Shown in pieces: positions 23,366 to 34,920 of a stretch of DNA of 64,000 nt. The stretch covers positions 160,534,688 to 160,598,687 of the forward strand of contig OW121848.1 of NCBI GenBank assembly GCA_933228895.1, written 5' to 3'. The notes under the pieces are model-generated. The model worked only from the letters and a program-made list of their open reading frames with translations, made no database searches and was not told the DNA's origin. Source of the DNA: Platycnemis pennipes. Taxonomy: Eukaryota; Arthropoda; Insecta; Odonata; Platycnemididae. Made by a program: the position numbers and the translations under genes. The first letter of the stretch is position 1, and the number at the start of each line of letters is the position of its first letter.

Positions 23366-24901
23366 TTAGTACCGCATTTGTTTTTTCTACTTCTGATTCA
23401 TGGATTCGATTTTTTCTTCACGTCCACGTGTATGTGCTCCACAGTGTTTCGAGAGGAAACAGTCGAGACCGCCATTTTGCAGGTGATAGCATAACATCAA
23501 AATGGCCTCTGGGGCAGGGCCTTTGGCCTCACTCCATTTCCCTATCTCTCCCATTCATTGCCCTCCTCCACCTGCCCCCCCCCCCCCGCTAATTCCCAGC
23601 ACGAATAAGTAGATCCGCCACAGGCGCCTCGGACCCTTGTCTTTACACAGAAATCCACTCCTCTCTCTTATCTCTGGCCGCTGCATGCTTAAGAGCTTTT
23701 ATGTCGGAGCCGTGTCCCCCCCCCCCCCAATCCCATGCCGCTATCCCCTCGTCAAACATCCCCCGGTCGTATTTTATTCACCATTTCCTCACCAACCCCG
23801 ACTTCCATCCTCCACAAGTTTTTTTTTACTGCCTCTTCCGAGACTAAAATACGAGAATTCTCCCAAAAAAATACACGGTCTCTTCCCAAAAAACAACTGC
23901 CCGATCAAGCTTTCTATCCCAAGAATCTCCGGGTGTTCGGATGGTTATCGAATAGTTAGCGTATCCGTTTATCCCGAAGGTTCCCTTTGATTGCGGGTGG
24001 GTGGGCTTCATTTTTTTTCCCTCGGTCCCCAAAAGGAGCCAGATGTTCTTCTTCATTTTTTTTACCCGTCGGAACGAGGCCCCTTGTGGAAAACACCCTT
24101 TTGATTGGACTGCCGGCTGTTAACTCCTTAAAGCCCGAAGCGTCATTGGTGATATTTGTTGAAATAAGGAACCGGATTCCTTGGACATTTATATTATCAC
24201 CATAAAGCTTCCAGCTCGGGAACCAGCAACCATTGGAGGAGGCAGTCCTCGTTTTCCCATTGGTCCAGTTTTATCGCGGTGCATAAGGAGTATCACCTTT
24301 GAACATACCCCCCCCCCGCCGGTTGGCGTCCTATTCGGAGTGGAATAAGGGGTGGCAGTGGGCGATAACTCACCTTCTTTATTTGCCGCGATCACCTGCC
24401 CTTGGCGAGGCCATTCGGAGGAATTCTCTTTTCAATTAGGTTGCCTCTCAAGGGAGTGCTGCTCCTTTCACTTCTCCTTCTTTATTTTCGAAGTTGACGT
24501 AAAGTATTCCGCGTTTAAGGGCGCTTAAAATCTATTTATTTATCGCTCGCTCTCAACCTTTTATCTATTTTTCCACTTAAGGTTTATGCCCCAAGGCCAG
24601 CCAGATACATGCGCTCCGTGGAGGGATGATTGAACTAATTCATCATCTTTGCCGTTTTCCACAAGCAATGGTGTCTTTGCACACTCAAATTGTCTAATTA
24701 TTAATTAAATGGGATCAGTTTACTAGCAGAAATTATGCTGTGGCTACCAAACCTTTCGTTATCTTTTAGCTCATTCATGTTCATGTATTGACCTTTTATT
24801 GCATATTTACTACAGAAAAAAACAGTTATGCACAAATATTGAATGAGATCAAAGTTAATTGATCCAGCCGAAACGAAGATATAACCCCATCTGTAATTAT
24901 G
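23366..24901. other. Mixed C-rich and AT-rich DNA between two solo LTRs
   Basis: Contains C-runs at 23575-23587, 23716-23728 and 24308-24317. Open frames such as 23637-23990 are Pro/Ser-rich composition effects. No gene or internal LTR-element domain is seen, so the two flanking LTRs are not the ends of one element. Confidence 0.5.
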
Positions 24902-25090
24902 TGTAACGTCGGGCAAATATTACGGGAGAACACCAATTTAAATAAAGAAAACCTTGATTATAAGACTCTCCTTTATTCTTCCACTCCAACCAAAACCAAA
25001 CAACCAATCCACAACCCAACAATCCCCCGATTCACTCCCCCAGCAACCCACCGCAATCCCAAACAAACAAAACAAATATCAGACGTTACA
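24902..25090 (+). mobile_element. Solo LTR, copy 2
   Basis: Starts TGTAACGTCGGGC and ends CAGACGTTACA (9-bp TGTAACGTC / GACGTTACA inverted ends). The 4 bases TATG lie directly before (24898-24901) and directly after (25091-25094) it, a perfect 4-bp target duplication. An AATAAA block lies about 40 bases in, followed by CTCTCCTTTATTC, a likely polyadenylation region, and then a C/A-rich half. There are no gag-pol sequences. Same family as 22830-23011, in opposite orientation. Confidence 0.82.
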
Positions 25091-25859
25091 TATGTATAAT
25101 ATTATACTCCACGATTTGCTATAAAGGTATGAAAAATACTGATTACTAATGTCTAAACTGTTCGCTGCGGCGCTGTAAGTTGCCACTGAATGGCTGTTAA
25201 AAGAAAAAATATATTGATCGCCCTTTTTAAAGTGTCTTTTTCAGTAATTTACGTCGTTTACGTTGCAGTAATATATTCATTATTTTGCATTACTCTGTCA
25301 TTATTCGTTTTCCTCTTTTCGTTATGTTTTGAACAATTCCTAACACAGAGCTCGTAATTTGTTTACGGATGGTTCAAAATGACAATCGCTCTTCCGAGGT
25401 TTGTCCGTCACGACGCGTTGGAGGGCCGCAAAAATGGCAGAAATAGTCTTCACAGCCTCTTAGATTCCAGGGAAGCAACCCATAAATATGTAACATCCCC
25501 GACGCTCGATGGAATACTGTAGCAAATGGATTTAGTATTGCAAGATGGTGTTCTCCAGAACTTTCTGGGTGTTTCTCCTCCCCCCTACGACAGAAAGGGG
25601 TGTGTAGTCGCAGCCCCTGTAACAGTCGATTCACCGCACATATTTAGACAGTCTCTGTACGGTGGAGGGTGCCAGAACTACCTTCGACGTCCTCCGAGTT
25701 TTTTATGTTTTAAAACTGTCAGTGCTGAAAAAGGGAAGAAAGGTGAACTGCTGAAAAATGTAGTGGAAATGAGTTTATCTGAGGCACGTCTCACTCGGCA
25801 GGCAAACGGAAGATTAGAGAGATCGCTTGAGAAAAAAGTACAGCATCCGATTATTGCTG
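25091..25859. other. Unassigned DNA upstream of a LINE fragment
   Basis: AT-rich to 25370, then a mid-GC block (25380-25850) with open frames on both strands (25374-25634 minus, 25526 onward plus). It may be an older repeat, but I do not recognise it. Confidence 0.4.
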
Positions 25860-25998
25860 TTGCAATTGGAAATTGGTGTGATGCATGGAAGTTGGAATTA
25901 AATTTGAAAAAATGTGTATTGATGAATTTTTGGAAAAAAGATTGTGCTCCTCGGAGCACTTGCCATATAATAAATAATAAATTGACATATTTCACGTA
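25860..25998 (+). mobile_element. LINE reverse transcriptase internal fragment
   Basis: The plus-strand frame encodes NWCDAWKLELNLKKC, VLMNFWKKDC and IINNKLTYF. In CR1/L2/jockey-type enzymes the pattern W-C-x-x-W-x-(L/M)-x-L-N-x-x-K-C follows the catalytic aspartates and precedes the YLGV block. A TAG at 25997-25999 ends it before any YLGV block. Only about 45 codons are preserved. It may belong to LINE-A, but the two do not overlap, so that cannot be shown here. It lies on the opposite strand to the LINE-A 3' ends. Confidence 0.65.
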
Positions 25999-26758
25999 GG
26001 AACTTTATTGATGGCATATTTCATGTTTATTATTTTTGTTTGTAATGTGTGACGAAAATTTTCTGTCGAAATGATTATGGAGTCGATTAAACTGCCCAAA
26101 ATCTGCCGTTTTTTTTGTATTCTTGCAAAAATCAATTATATTAGCCCTTGCCTTCTGTTTTGATAGCAATGAATGCACCTTTATGTGCTATCCCTTCCGA
26201 GAAGACTATTTCCTTGTCAGATGCGGGGTAGTTGATTCCACTTTCGGAATTTATGGAATAAAATGAGTAATTATTTGTGGATACGAACTATGGTGACTGA
26301 ATACGGACATTTAATTCGGAGAACTCCAAAATTACCTCGAATAATATGGTCCAAGGATTGAAGGGCACGATTTGGAGAGTTCTTTCGAATTGTCTTCCTT
26401 TCGTATCTCGGGATCAACTGCTCAAGGTGAAAGAAAAAAATTAACTTTTTTTAAAAATTGAGTCGCATATTACTACCTCATGGATACCAACAACAGAAGT
26501 CGTTAGGATCTCACAAAATGGAAGGAGAATAATTTTGTAAGCCAAAGCCCAATTTTGTCAATTATAGTGTTTGAAATTCGTGAAAAGCGTGTTTTTTATG
26601 GATCCCAAAGAAGTGAAACAGCGCAAAATAACAAAAGAAATGTTAGATGCAAATATGAATACGATGGGAAGTAAAATCTATAATTTAAGCATGGTGGTAT
26701 GAAGATGATGCGAGAAACGTCCACGTGACCCTGAAAGGGTACTCAACTCAGGGTGACT
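25999..26758. other. AT-rich DNA, nothing recognised
   Basis: No gene or repeat could be supported. Confidence 0.5.
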
Positions 26759-26955
26759 CTGTAGGTGTTGAAGTCACTTGAGTGTGCTATCAATGATTCA
26801 TTTTATTTAACGGCTGTTGAAATCACTTGAAGGTGTTGAAATCACTTGAATCTGTAAGGTGAGTAAGCTGTAAGAATCACTTGAATCTGTAAAATCTTTA
26901 GGTGTTGAAATCACTTGAATGTGCTATCAATGATTCATTTTATTTAACGGCCGTA
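26759..26955. repeat. Degenerate tandem repeat (minisatellite)
   Basis: The phrase GTTGAAATCACTTGAA (first copy GTTGAAGTCACTTGAG) recurs four times, with a fifth, truncated AATCACTTGAA. A longer unit ending in TGTGCTATCAATGATTCATT plus TTATTTAACGGC occurs at both ends (26783-26812 and 26921-26950), giving a higher-order duplication of about 138 bp. Confidence 0.75.
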
Positions 26956-27653
26956 TATGAAAAGTGAACTTTTGCTACTGTGGGCACATCCAACGAGTAA
27001 CCTAGTAGTCGTGATTCCGTGTTGTGTCCGACATAATGAGCAATCGATTACGTGAACACAGAGATGATTCCATCGGTCGTGTGAGCACAATTCCAATAAC
27101 AGGTCAAACATGTCAGATCGGAACGAAAATTGTCGCAAGAATGTCGCCATCTTTGTGAGACGAAATACGTTCGCTGCTTACGTAGAAATTGTTGCGCCCG
27201 GACATATAGGCATACCTGCATCGCGAGAAAGCCAAGAAAAACTTCTTTTGATGCCCTTTTTCTGCAAGCTCCAGCGGACTTGCTGTGCTTGTTGTAGAAG
27301 TTTAAAATGAGTTCCATTGGGAAGAATAACGGTTGACATTCTTATTTGTGTCCTTTAAAATGGTCTTTTTGCAACAGTAATTCCTTTTACAGCTCTAAAT
27401 ATAACTTTCGAAATCAATTTTTTTTTCAAGTTTAGTCTGTTGATACACCAAGAAAGACTGAGAAATGCTTCAGGTTTCTCTTCACAGCACTCCAACACAC
27501 ACAGTGAATGATTAAAGTAAGAAATTTTGAATTTGAACATTTCTCACATCCCTTGAAATTGAGAGATTTTGAAAAAATATATATTTTTTGGAGTTAAAAA
27601 ATCCGTGTGAGACAAAATTTAAAAATCAGATAGGCTTCGATTTTGCTATAATA
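26956..27653. other. AT-rich DNA, nothing recognised
   Basis: Short opposed open frames near 27.1-27.3 kb only. Confidence 0.5.
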
Positions 27654-28173
27654 GGGTCGTTTACCATATTTTTTTATTGCTGAATATGATAGAGTTTGTA
27701 AAATAAAAAGACCCGTATTTTCCGTTTTTTGATCCGCCAGTTATTTCTCGAGTTATAAGCGGCAAAAACTGATGTTTTTAACCCTTTCGGAAAATTGGGT
27801 GTGGTGCAACCTCTGACGGATATCGACCTCGTCCAATCACAACTGAGCTCGTGAAGCTACTTCACGTTATCGCAATAGGAGGGACACAGCTTACTCTGAC
27901 AATAGGAGCGATTGCGACAGGATCTGTGCGAGTAGACATTCCGAGAACCCCCCTCCAATCCCTTCCCCTTAAAGCAGGCAAGACCGGAAGGAAAATGACG
28001 TCAATGTTATCACAGTAGCTTTTTCGGTGGGCGTCACCTTTTGTTTATTTTAATTTTTGATTTATGAGTGAATGGTTATTCTTAGAAGATTAATTTTTTC
28101 ACTAAAATTCTTTTTTTGTTTCCATCTAACAATTTCGTGTACAAAATTGCGATTTCGGTTCCGAGTAAACGCC
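27654..28173 (-). mobile_element. MITE-B copy 2, full length
   Basis: Reverse complement of the 20019 copy, with both ends present: GGGTCGTTTACC at the left and GAGTAAACGCC at the right, so the termini share GKCGTTTAC in inverted orientation. It retains the internal landmarks, including TGACGTCA at 27996-28003. At 520 bp it defines the family length. No target duplication could be assigned confidently. Confidence 0.78.
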
Positions 28174-29830
28174 TTCATTCTAGTTGATATTGTGAGGAAG
28201 AAAAGAAATGTGCTCTTTTTCACAGAGGTTTGGGAGGTATGGGTTTCGGAAATAGTGCTCAATTCCCTAAAGTAATAGGCCTAAGATGCAATAGTTAGAT
28301 GTAAAAACGAGCATTCATATAGGTACTGTCACTTTTAGGAAAGACTGAAACTGGTACATGGGTGTACATTTGCCTGGAGGTCTAGGTAGGTAGGGTAGTT
28401 GGTCATTATTTGAACTCGTATCATGTATCAGAAAAATCACCTTAACCGTACGTCTCGTCTACGACTCCGATTGTTCTCTATGCTAAATCGGCTTTTCTCG
28501 ACAATCTTTGTATTTTGAGTGCTGCATTCTGTTATGTTAATGTCGTAGGATCCGCGATATGATTTCTTCGATATCTTCACTGCAACTAAATTATCCTTAG
28601 CGTTGCTGCGTTTGCTTACGCTAAACATTACATGCTTTCTCTTAGATTGTCATAATGCGCATCGGTGAGGGCGATGTTCCATCTCTCTGGACGAGCAGGC
28701 ACTCTGGAACTTAAGGAGGTTCCACCGTGACTCCGCGATTCAAAATCCCGTAAAAGAGCCATGTTATTTAATGAATAAATACCGATAGTTAATGAATAAA
28801 TACCAGGAAAACACATATATGGATAATCATCTTACTGGGTGATGACGCATGTACAATAACCGTATGAGTATGCTATTATACATATAGCGCGTTTTAGTCG
28901 AATTCTATTTTTTACAAGCTCTTTTAACTCATTTTGACTTCGGAGCGGGACCGACGTGTTGTTGCCATGTCGTTTAATTTACAACATGAGAATGCATGCT
29001 CAATCCCACTTATACGTGTTCTAAAATAGGTTTAATATGTTCCTACTTAGTTTTAAACTATTCCCTTGCAAATTCAACTCTTTGTTTTGAATTTATTAAT
29101 ATTCTTCTTTATGAAAATTGCTTGGCAACAATGATGCTGCTACCATTTGGAAGCATTGGTATTAATTACACCGTTTCGGTAACCAATGAAATATTTAAAT
29201 TACCTACTTAAAAAATATAAGAAGGACCATGAAAAGGTATATTTCTAAATTAAGTCAGTAAATTGGCTTGTAAGCAAGGTCCGTCACAAGTACCGTTGCC
29301 AATGATGTCAACGTACTATAGCGCCACTTTCATGTAACTAAGTTTTTCTGTTTTTTTCGAGCAAACATTTATTAATATCAACTAAACAAGTGTGGTAAGG
29401 CGAGCAATTTTTTACAATGCTGAAATCTAAATGAAATTGCACATCTTATGTTAGTTTTTCGTCAAAACATTACTCTTTACATTATTAATCTGCAAATGTT
29501 ACTGCAAGAACCATACTCTGCCTTATAACCACGTATAAAATATCTGATTTTCATCGTCTTTTTCCTTTAACTATATGATGGAAAGGCCTCATTATTATAT
29601 TGCCAATCGATAGAAGGGCCAAAAAATGATATGTCCTTAAATTTTCACAAAAATGGCATCTACTTCATAATTCGGTGGAGCCACCTGAAGGCAGGGTTAT
29701 TGAATAAGTATTCTAGGGCATCGTGGACGGGGAGTGCGCTGGAAATTATTAATTGCTGCATAGTGTCTGTTTATTTCATTTATTCCTTTCGAAATTCCGC
29801 CTTCCAGCGTGCTCATTTAAATTTAAAATT
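28174..29830. other. AT-rich DNA, nothing recognised
   Basis: About 1.65 kb with no credible gene. It includes a short tandem (AATGAATAAATACC twice, near 28770-28804). Confidence 0.5.
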
Positions 29831-30265
29831 CCTCACCCCGTTTCCGTTTCCCCCGGCCTCCCCTCCCCGCGGCCATCGCTCAACCCAGATTGTGACAGAG
29901 TATCACTTTCGGCTCCCCGGCCCTTCCATTTGTTTTGGGCCGGACTCACTTTTCCTCCTCTCGTTCCCGCGCCATGCCTTCCTCACTCATTAACTGCTGC
30001 CTTTTTTTACCGCCGCCCTTATCTCCTCCTCCCCAAGGCTTTGTTCTTGGCCCTCCAACGCACCCTAATGCGCCTCCATGACTCTCCACTCCCGTTTCCC
30101 TCCTGGAACAACTGCCGCTTTGCGTTGCCCGGGGACACGGCGCCCGGCCATTTCTCGTTTGTGTCCTTGTTGGCACGCAGGGGGAGCTCGGCACTAGGGA
30201 CAGGGACCGCACCTATGCGGCATTGCGCAACGCTAATAGCAGGGGAGGGGTCGGGACAACTACGA
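29831..30265. other. GC-rich islet
   Basis: C/T-rich to GC-rich patch. The 187-codon frame 29753-30316 runs across it and into LINE-A, is antisense to other frames, and is Pro/Leu/Ser-rich. It is treated as a composition artefact. Confidence 0.5.
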
Positions 30266-30825
30266 CATCTACATAATACCCTGCAAGCCACCATTAAAGT
30301 GTGTGGCAGGGAGTAAATTCTCACCAAACATGCACTACATATCATGCATAAAAAAGGATTAGTATTTATATACTCTTCTAAACTACACTATTTAAAAAAG
30401 GATGGAAATAGCAAAGCAAACATGCAAAAACATGCTGTTAGTTGGGTTACCTTCAAGTCCTTACACCAACATGCTATGGATTCGATCACTCGTATTGGAC
30501 ATATTTACCGCTATTCATATCCCTAATAGTTCGAGGAAAAAAGGACATTTTGAATCTGTCAGTTCGGCAATCAATTTCTCTAATTTTGTGATTATGGTCC
30601 AGTCTACCATAGTAAGTTGGGGTTCGCTTAATATTTTTAACATCATCACTGAAAATATAATCTTGGAAGAATAAGTCTAAATTTCAACCTCCTATCTGAC
30701 AATGATTCCCAATTTAATTCATTTAATAGACTGGTTACGCTAATAAGGTTATCGTACCGTTCCTTTACAAATCTAGCCGATCTTCGCTGCACACGTTCAA
30801 GTTCGTTATTTTGACCGATTCCTAC
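30266..30825 (-). mobile_element. LINE-A copy 3: RT C-terminal end, 3' UTR and tail
   Basis: The tail starts at 30266 and is immediately followed by the same 3' UTR and coding block as copy 2. The minus-strand frame reads NNELERVQRRSARFVKERYD and SVTSLLNELNWESLSDRR. About 11 bases present in copy 2 are deleted near 30668, which breaks the frame. The lysine-rich C-terminus is not interrupted at the position where copy 2 has its TAG. It is 5' truncated near 30825. Confidence 0.85.
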
Positions 30826-31465
30826 TACGCTATAGATAGGGTTAGATACCTGACGCCCAGTTCTTCCCGGGCTCATTTTAAAGACTTTAAGATACTGTTT
30901 CTTGCTCAAAATTATCCGGACAATGTGGATCATTGTGCGATATTTATTCCATTAACTGGCTTCCCTAGAATGTTTCAACAGTCGCATGAAAAGCGTCCTT
31001 GTTGCTAACTTTCTTCTGCTTTGGCACCACCCAGAGGTCGTTTTTTTCGATCAGGTACATTACTTCCAGTTAGAGCTCATACCAAAATATGATAAAATAC
31101 AGGAGTGCCACTTCATAGATGTGACCAACAACTTTCGTCCGCCATTTTAATTCTTAATGTCCTCCCTTATGACGTCATGCATCAAACATAGCTACAAGCA
31201 GAAGGGGGAGAGGATTGGTTCTGACTCTTTACTTACGTGGGGAGAAGGATACATTATATGTATATTTATTCTTGACTACAACCTTATTAATGAATACTTA
31301 TTTACTATTTGCGTGGCCTCATACCTATTCAATGATCATGTCTTCCACGATCTTGAGAGAGTTTGATCATGTCTCGTAATTTATAATATTTTCAGCATCA
31401 ACTATTTAGCGTTGGGTATTATAGACAATGCATGTGGAAGAACAGCTTAATTCTGAAAATTTATC
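30826..31465. other. AT-rich DNA, nothing recognised
   Basis: Contains one TGACGTCA at 31170-31177. No gene or repeat is supported. Confidence 0.45.
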
Positions 31466-32203
31466 ATCTATATATACCTATTAATTTTGTAGCGTGTCAT
31501 TCCATCATTCTGTATCCATTTTGTTTTGTTCCCTCCCAATGTTTAGCTAAAAGAGTGAAGTTTGGTGCGTTGAGTGTGGATTCTCTGTCTTTATGATTTG
31601 GTAGTAGTTTAAGATTTTTAGCAGTTTTTGGTGTAGAGAAAAATGCACGAGAAAAATGGTTTTTTCCCTTTCTTTTAACATGGGAAATCAGTTGCTATGC
31701 AAATTTGTTTTCGTTGATAAGTAAATGTGTTTACGTTTTTGGTAAAGGGGCAAAAATTGGATTGAAGCAGTTGAAGAAAGTGAAATTAGTTTCATCAATC
31801 AATTTTGTAAGTATGAAAATATTAATTGACGTTTTAGATGTGCAGATAGTGAAATAAAACAATTTTTGCCTACCGTCCCCGATCTTGTGCATGAAATGTG
31901 GGTTACAGTCGGGTTTTATCGAATCGTCAGTTTTTGTCCGACTATCATCAAATTTAGGATTTATCACTTATTTCACATGCATTAATTTTTGTTGCTGAAT
32001 CAGCAGGTTAATTCGAATATATATTAATTTTGTAGCGTGTCAGTCAGTCATTCTGAATCCATTTTGTTTCGTTCTCTCACAATTTTTAGCTAAAAGAGTG
32101 AAGTTTGGTGCGTTGAGTGTATAGTCTCTGTCTGCATGATTTGGTAGTAGTTTTGGATTTTCAGCAGTTTGTGGTGCAGAGAAAAATGCAAAAAACGTGG
32201 TTT
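31466..32203 (+). repeat. Local direct duplication, units 31466-31660 and 32014-32203
   Basis: Two copies of a unit of about 190 bp lie in the same orientation about 550 bp apart. Shared landmarks are ATTAATTTTGTAGCGTGTCA, AGCTAAAAGAGTGAAGTTTG, GTGCGTTGAGTGT and ATGATTTGGTAGTAGTTT. The copies differ at scattered positions, so the duplication is not recent. The ends do not look like LTRs. Confidence 0.75.
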
Positions 32204-32611
32204 TTTTAGAGTGGGAGACAACATGTAATGAAAATATGGTGTGGAAAAAAGTAGAAAAACATAGAATAATTAGAATGGGACACATTTCTCTATTTATAAA
32301 ATAGCCATTTGCTTCTCTCTGCTTTCAGTGATTATGAAAAGTGACTACAAAGCAGGCAGCAGGCCTGATAGTTGTAATTCTTTAAAAATGAATCATGGCA
32401 AACAAGCTTCTTTTAGTTTCGAGTTTTGACTTGGCAGTTGAAATGAAAGTATGACACAACGTATCCATGGAATATTCAATAGTGCTCTGACTTCGTTGCT
32501 GCCAACACTGTCCAGAATGGACCGGTACATAATATCATAGAAAACACTATGCTCAATTGAAATATCATTAACTGAAGTTAGAGGTTGTGTTTCACATGAT
32601 TTACCCTTTGA

Positions 32612-33505
32612 ATCCACACGTTTGTCACATATTGTACCCGGGGACCGTTTTGCTTTTCATCAGAGTGGCCACACTTAGTCTTAAATTTATTTGAATATCA
32701 CTATTCATCTCTGAAGTATATCTTCAATTTATGTGTCTAGGGCAGTTCTAACAACTCATTTCATCTTTCAAGCAGAAAATGTGAGTATAGGGATATCAGA
32801 TATCGAACCCACTAATGTATGCGGATATGATTATGAGGTCAATGGTACTCCATACGGGGGGCCGGGAATGGTTGCTCCTCGTCTCCGCTTCAAATATGTA
32901 TTTACAGTATTTGATAATTTGTGTTTTTCCTTCCTCCTCTTACCTCAGGGATTATTAATCTGTCCTCCTCGTGGATACGTGTCAATCAGGATAGTTCTGC
33001 GCGTAAGCGGACGTGAGATCGATCTGGCATGTATGGTCTTTGAGGATGTATATTTTTCTGCCGTTGTAATTCCGCTACAAGAAGAGCCCATCGGTTGCTG
33101 GGAAAAAGTGAAGCTGCTTTACGAATTTACTTCAATTATAATTTGCTACTGTGATTTTTAAGAAGGGAATTGACGAGATGGCTTCGTTTTCAAACTCTTG
33201 GCGGATAACAGCCATTACCCTCGCCATTTTTACTATCATTTCTAAATTTCATCCACAGTCCTCATTCACCCAATTTTTCATGTCAAGCACAAGTGAAATA
33301 AGGTCTGAGAAACCAAACTACTTTGCACGCATTTGCTTTAATTTCCAATCGTTTGTCGCATATTTTAGCCGGGGACCGTTTTGCTTTTCAACAGAGTGGC
33401 CACACTTAGTCCTATCCACTCATAAATTTATTTGAATATCGCTATTCATCTTTGAAGTCTATCTCCAATTTATATGTCAAGGGCAGTTCTTACAACTCAC
33501 ATCAG
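32612..33505 (+). repeat. Second local direct duplication, units 32612-32765 and 33345-33505
   Basis: Two copies of a unit of about 150 bp in the same orientation, about 730 bp apart. Shared landmarks are CGGGGACCGTTTTGCTTTTC, CAGAGTGGCCACACTTAGTC, AAATTTATTTGAATATC and GGGCAGTTCT. The second copy has about 9 extra bases after TTAGTC. Together with the pair at 31.5-32.2 kb it suggests a composite of an older repeat. Confidence 0.75.
32733..33161 (+). other. Unrecognised 142-codon open frame
   Basis: Long for DNA of this AT content. It begins inside the first duplication unit and contains CGYDYEVNGTPYGGPGMVAP and GREIDLACMVFEDVYF. A TTTCAAGCAG and a CTTACCTCAG inside it could be splice acceptors. 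No family is recognised; it may be chance or part of an unknown repeat. Confidence 0.15.
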
Positions 33506-33787
33506 TTATCACAATCATGTGAGCTTTAACAAATTGTGGTTTCAGGGAAGGGAAAAAAACGACTCGATCAGGATACTATGCAAATAATTATCTTTTTTCC
33601 GCTGAGTTTAATTTGAAAGAAATCATGTTCATAAGGAGAAATGGATTTAAAAATAATATATCATAAATAGACCCAGAGGATTTTTCTTGCACAACCTTCA
33701 TTTATTTTTACTTATGCTAAATACTTCCCTGGGAAGTAATTTACGGGTGGACACACAGGCGTCAGAGCTCTACATTTACTACACAGA

Positions 33788-33850
33788 GCAAGTACCCTGC
33801 AAGCCACCTCTAGGGTTCGTAGAAAGGAGTAAATTGTCACAAAACTAACA
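33788..33850 (-). mobile_element. Diverged LINE-A 3' tail remnant
   Basis: AGTACCCTGCAAGCCACCTC, then TAGGGTTCGTAG and GAGTAAATTGTCAC, matches the tail plus the first bases of the LINE-A 3' UTR with several changes. No coding part follows. Confidence 0.6.
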
Positions 33851-34140
33851 TCACAGAATTTAAAATAATAGTATGTTAAATTAATCATTTCGAAAAATTC
33901 GGGAATCTAATTCAGTAAATATCCCCATTCAATATTTAACGACATCATTTACGGCCAAATACTTGCAGTAATTATCGACTAAGATTCAAATATATTGGTA
34001 TTAACGATATCTCGTCACATTTTGTATGCTGTTTCCGCTTTTCAAGTGTACATTACCGAGCATGGCGTTCGCAGCCAGGCAAATCTCTTTTTGGATATCA
34101 ATTACGCAATTTTAAAAGTACGTTAGTTCCGTGTTATTTT
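33851..34140. other. AT-rich DNA, nothing recognised
   Basis: No gene or repeat is supported. Confidence 0.5.
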
Positions 34141-34920
34141 TTTTTACCGAGGGTTCCTCTGCTCAATGTGAAAAGGAGCCGCTTTGACAGGCGACCACTG
34201 ACATTTCATCCGTGGGCATATTTTTCTCCGAAGGAACCAAGTTCTCATGAATAGCAGGGGTACATTAAGGGTCTTTCTCACGCTTTCTACTTCTTCCCTC
34301 GCATTTCCTCCCCCGCTTTCTCCTCCGGGCCACGGCCCCCACCCTTCCCGCCCACGCGGGTCGCACGAGGAAGGCACTAGGGGTGGGTTGAAACGGATAC
34401 TCTTCGGGGGCGTGGGGTCTCCCCCATATATCCCCTTCTCTCCCTGCCTCTCCACACATACATTTCCACGACGACTACCATGCTTCAAACTGCGCCACCT
34501 TGCTTCCCTTTCGAGACCCACACCCCTCCCGTTCACCTTTGCCTAAGCGACAGCCATCAAGCGCCGACGGTCATTTGTTACCCCCCCCCCCCCAACCCTC
34601 TCTCTCGCGGCGTTCCTTTAGTCACCCGAGTCGTCGGGACGGAAGGTTGTCTCCGGGTGTGGGGGCGGGGGATGCCTCCGGGAGATGGACGGACACACTC
34701 CTCTTCTCCAGCGACGGGTATGCCACCTTCACTCCGCTGGAATCTGGGGATTGAGGGTGCACGGCCACGATGCACGGGAGAGTGCAGTGCTGTCTGGGCG
34801 AGGGGAGGGCTGTGGGGGGCTCGTTGCATGTCCTGTTCGCGCATTGCGGGCATCTTATTTTGGCCGTTCACCGTTGCAAGCAGTTCATCGACAACGATCG
34901 CAGTTTGTGGGAGTAGTTAA
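34141..34920. other. GC-rich islet with 13-C run
   Basis: C-rich then G-rich patch with a 13-C run at 34581-34593 and many CpG. Six overlapping open frames occur on both strands with no recognisable domain. Confidence 0.5.

Noticed and set aside
22830..25090. The two LTRs as ends of a single retrotransposon
   Set aside because: They are in opposite orientation, each has its own flanking duplication, and nothing between them resembles gag or pol.
29753..30316. 187-codon open frame, the longest in the window
   Set aside because: It spans a GC-rich islet and runs into the antisense strand of LINE-A copy 3; its composition is Pro/Leu/Ser-rich, and overlapping frames exist on the other strand.
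32800..32815. GATATCGAACCCAC, resembling a reversed B box
   Set aside because: No A box or tRNA-like arms nearby; it lies within an unrelated open frame.
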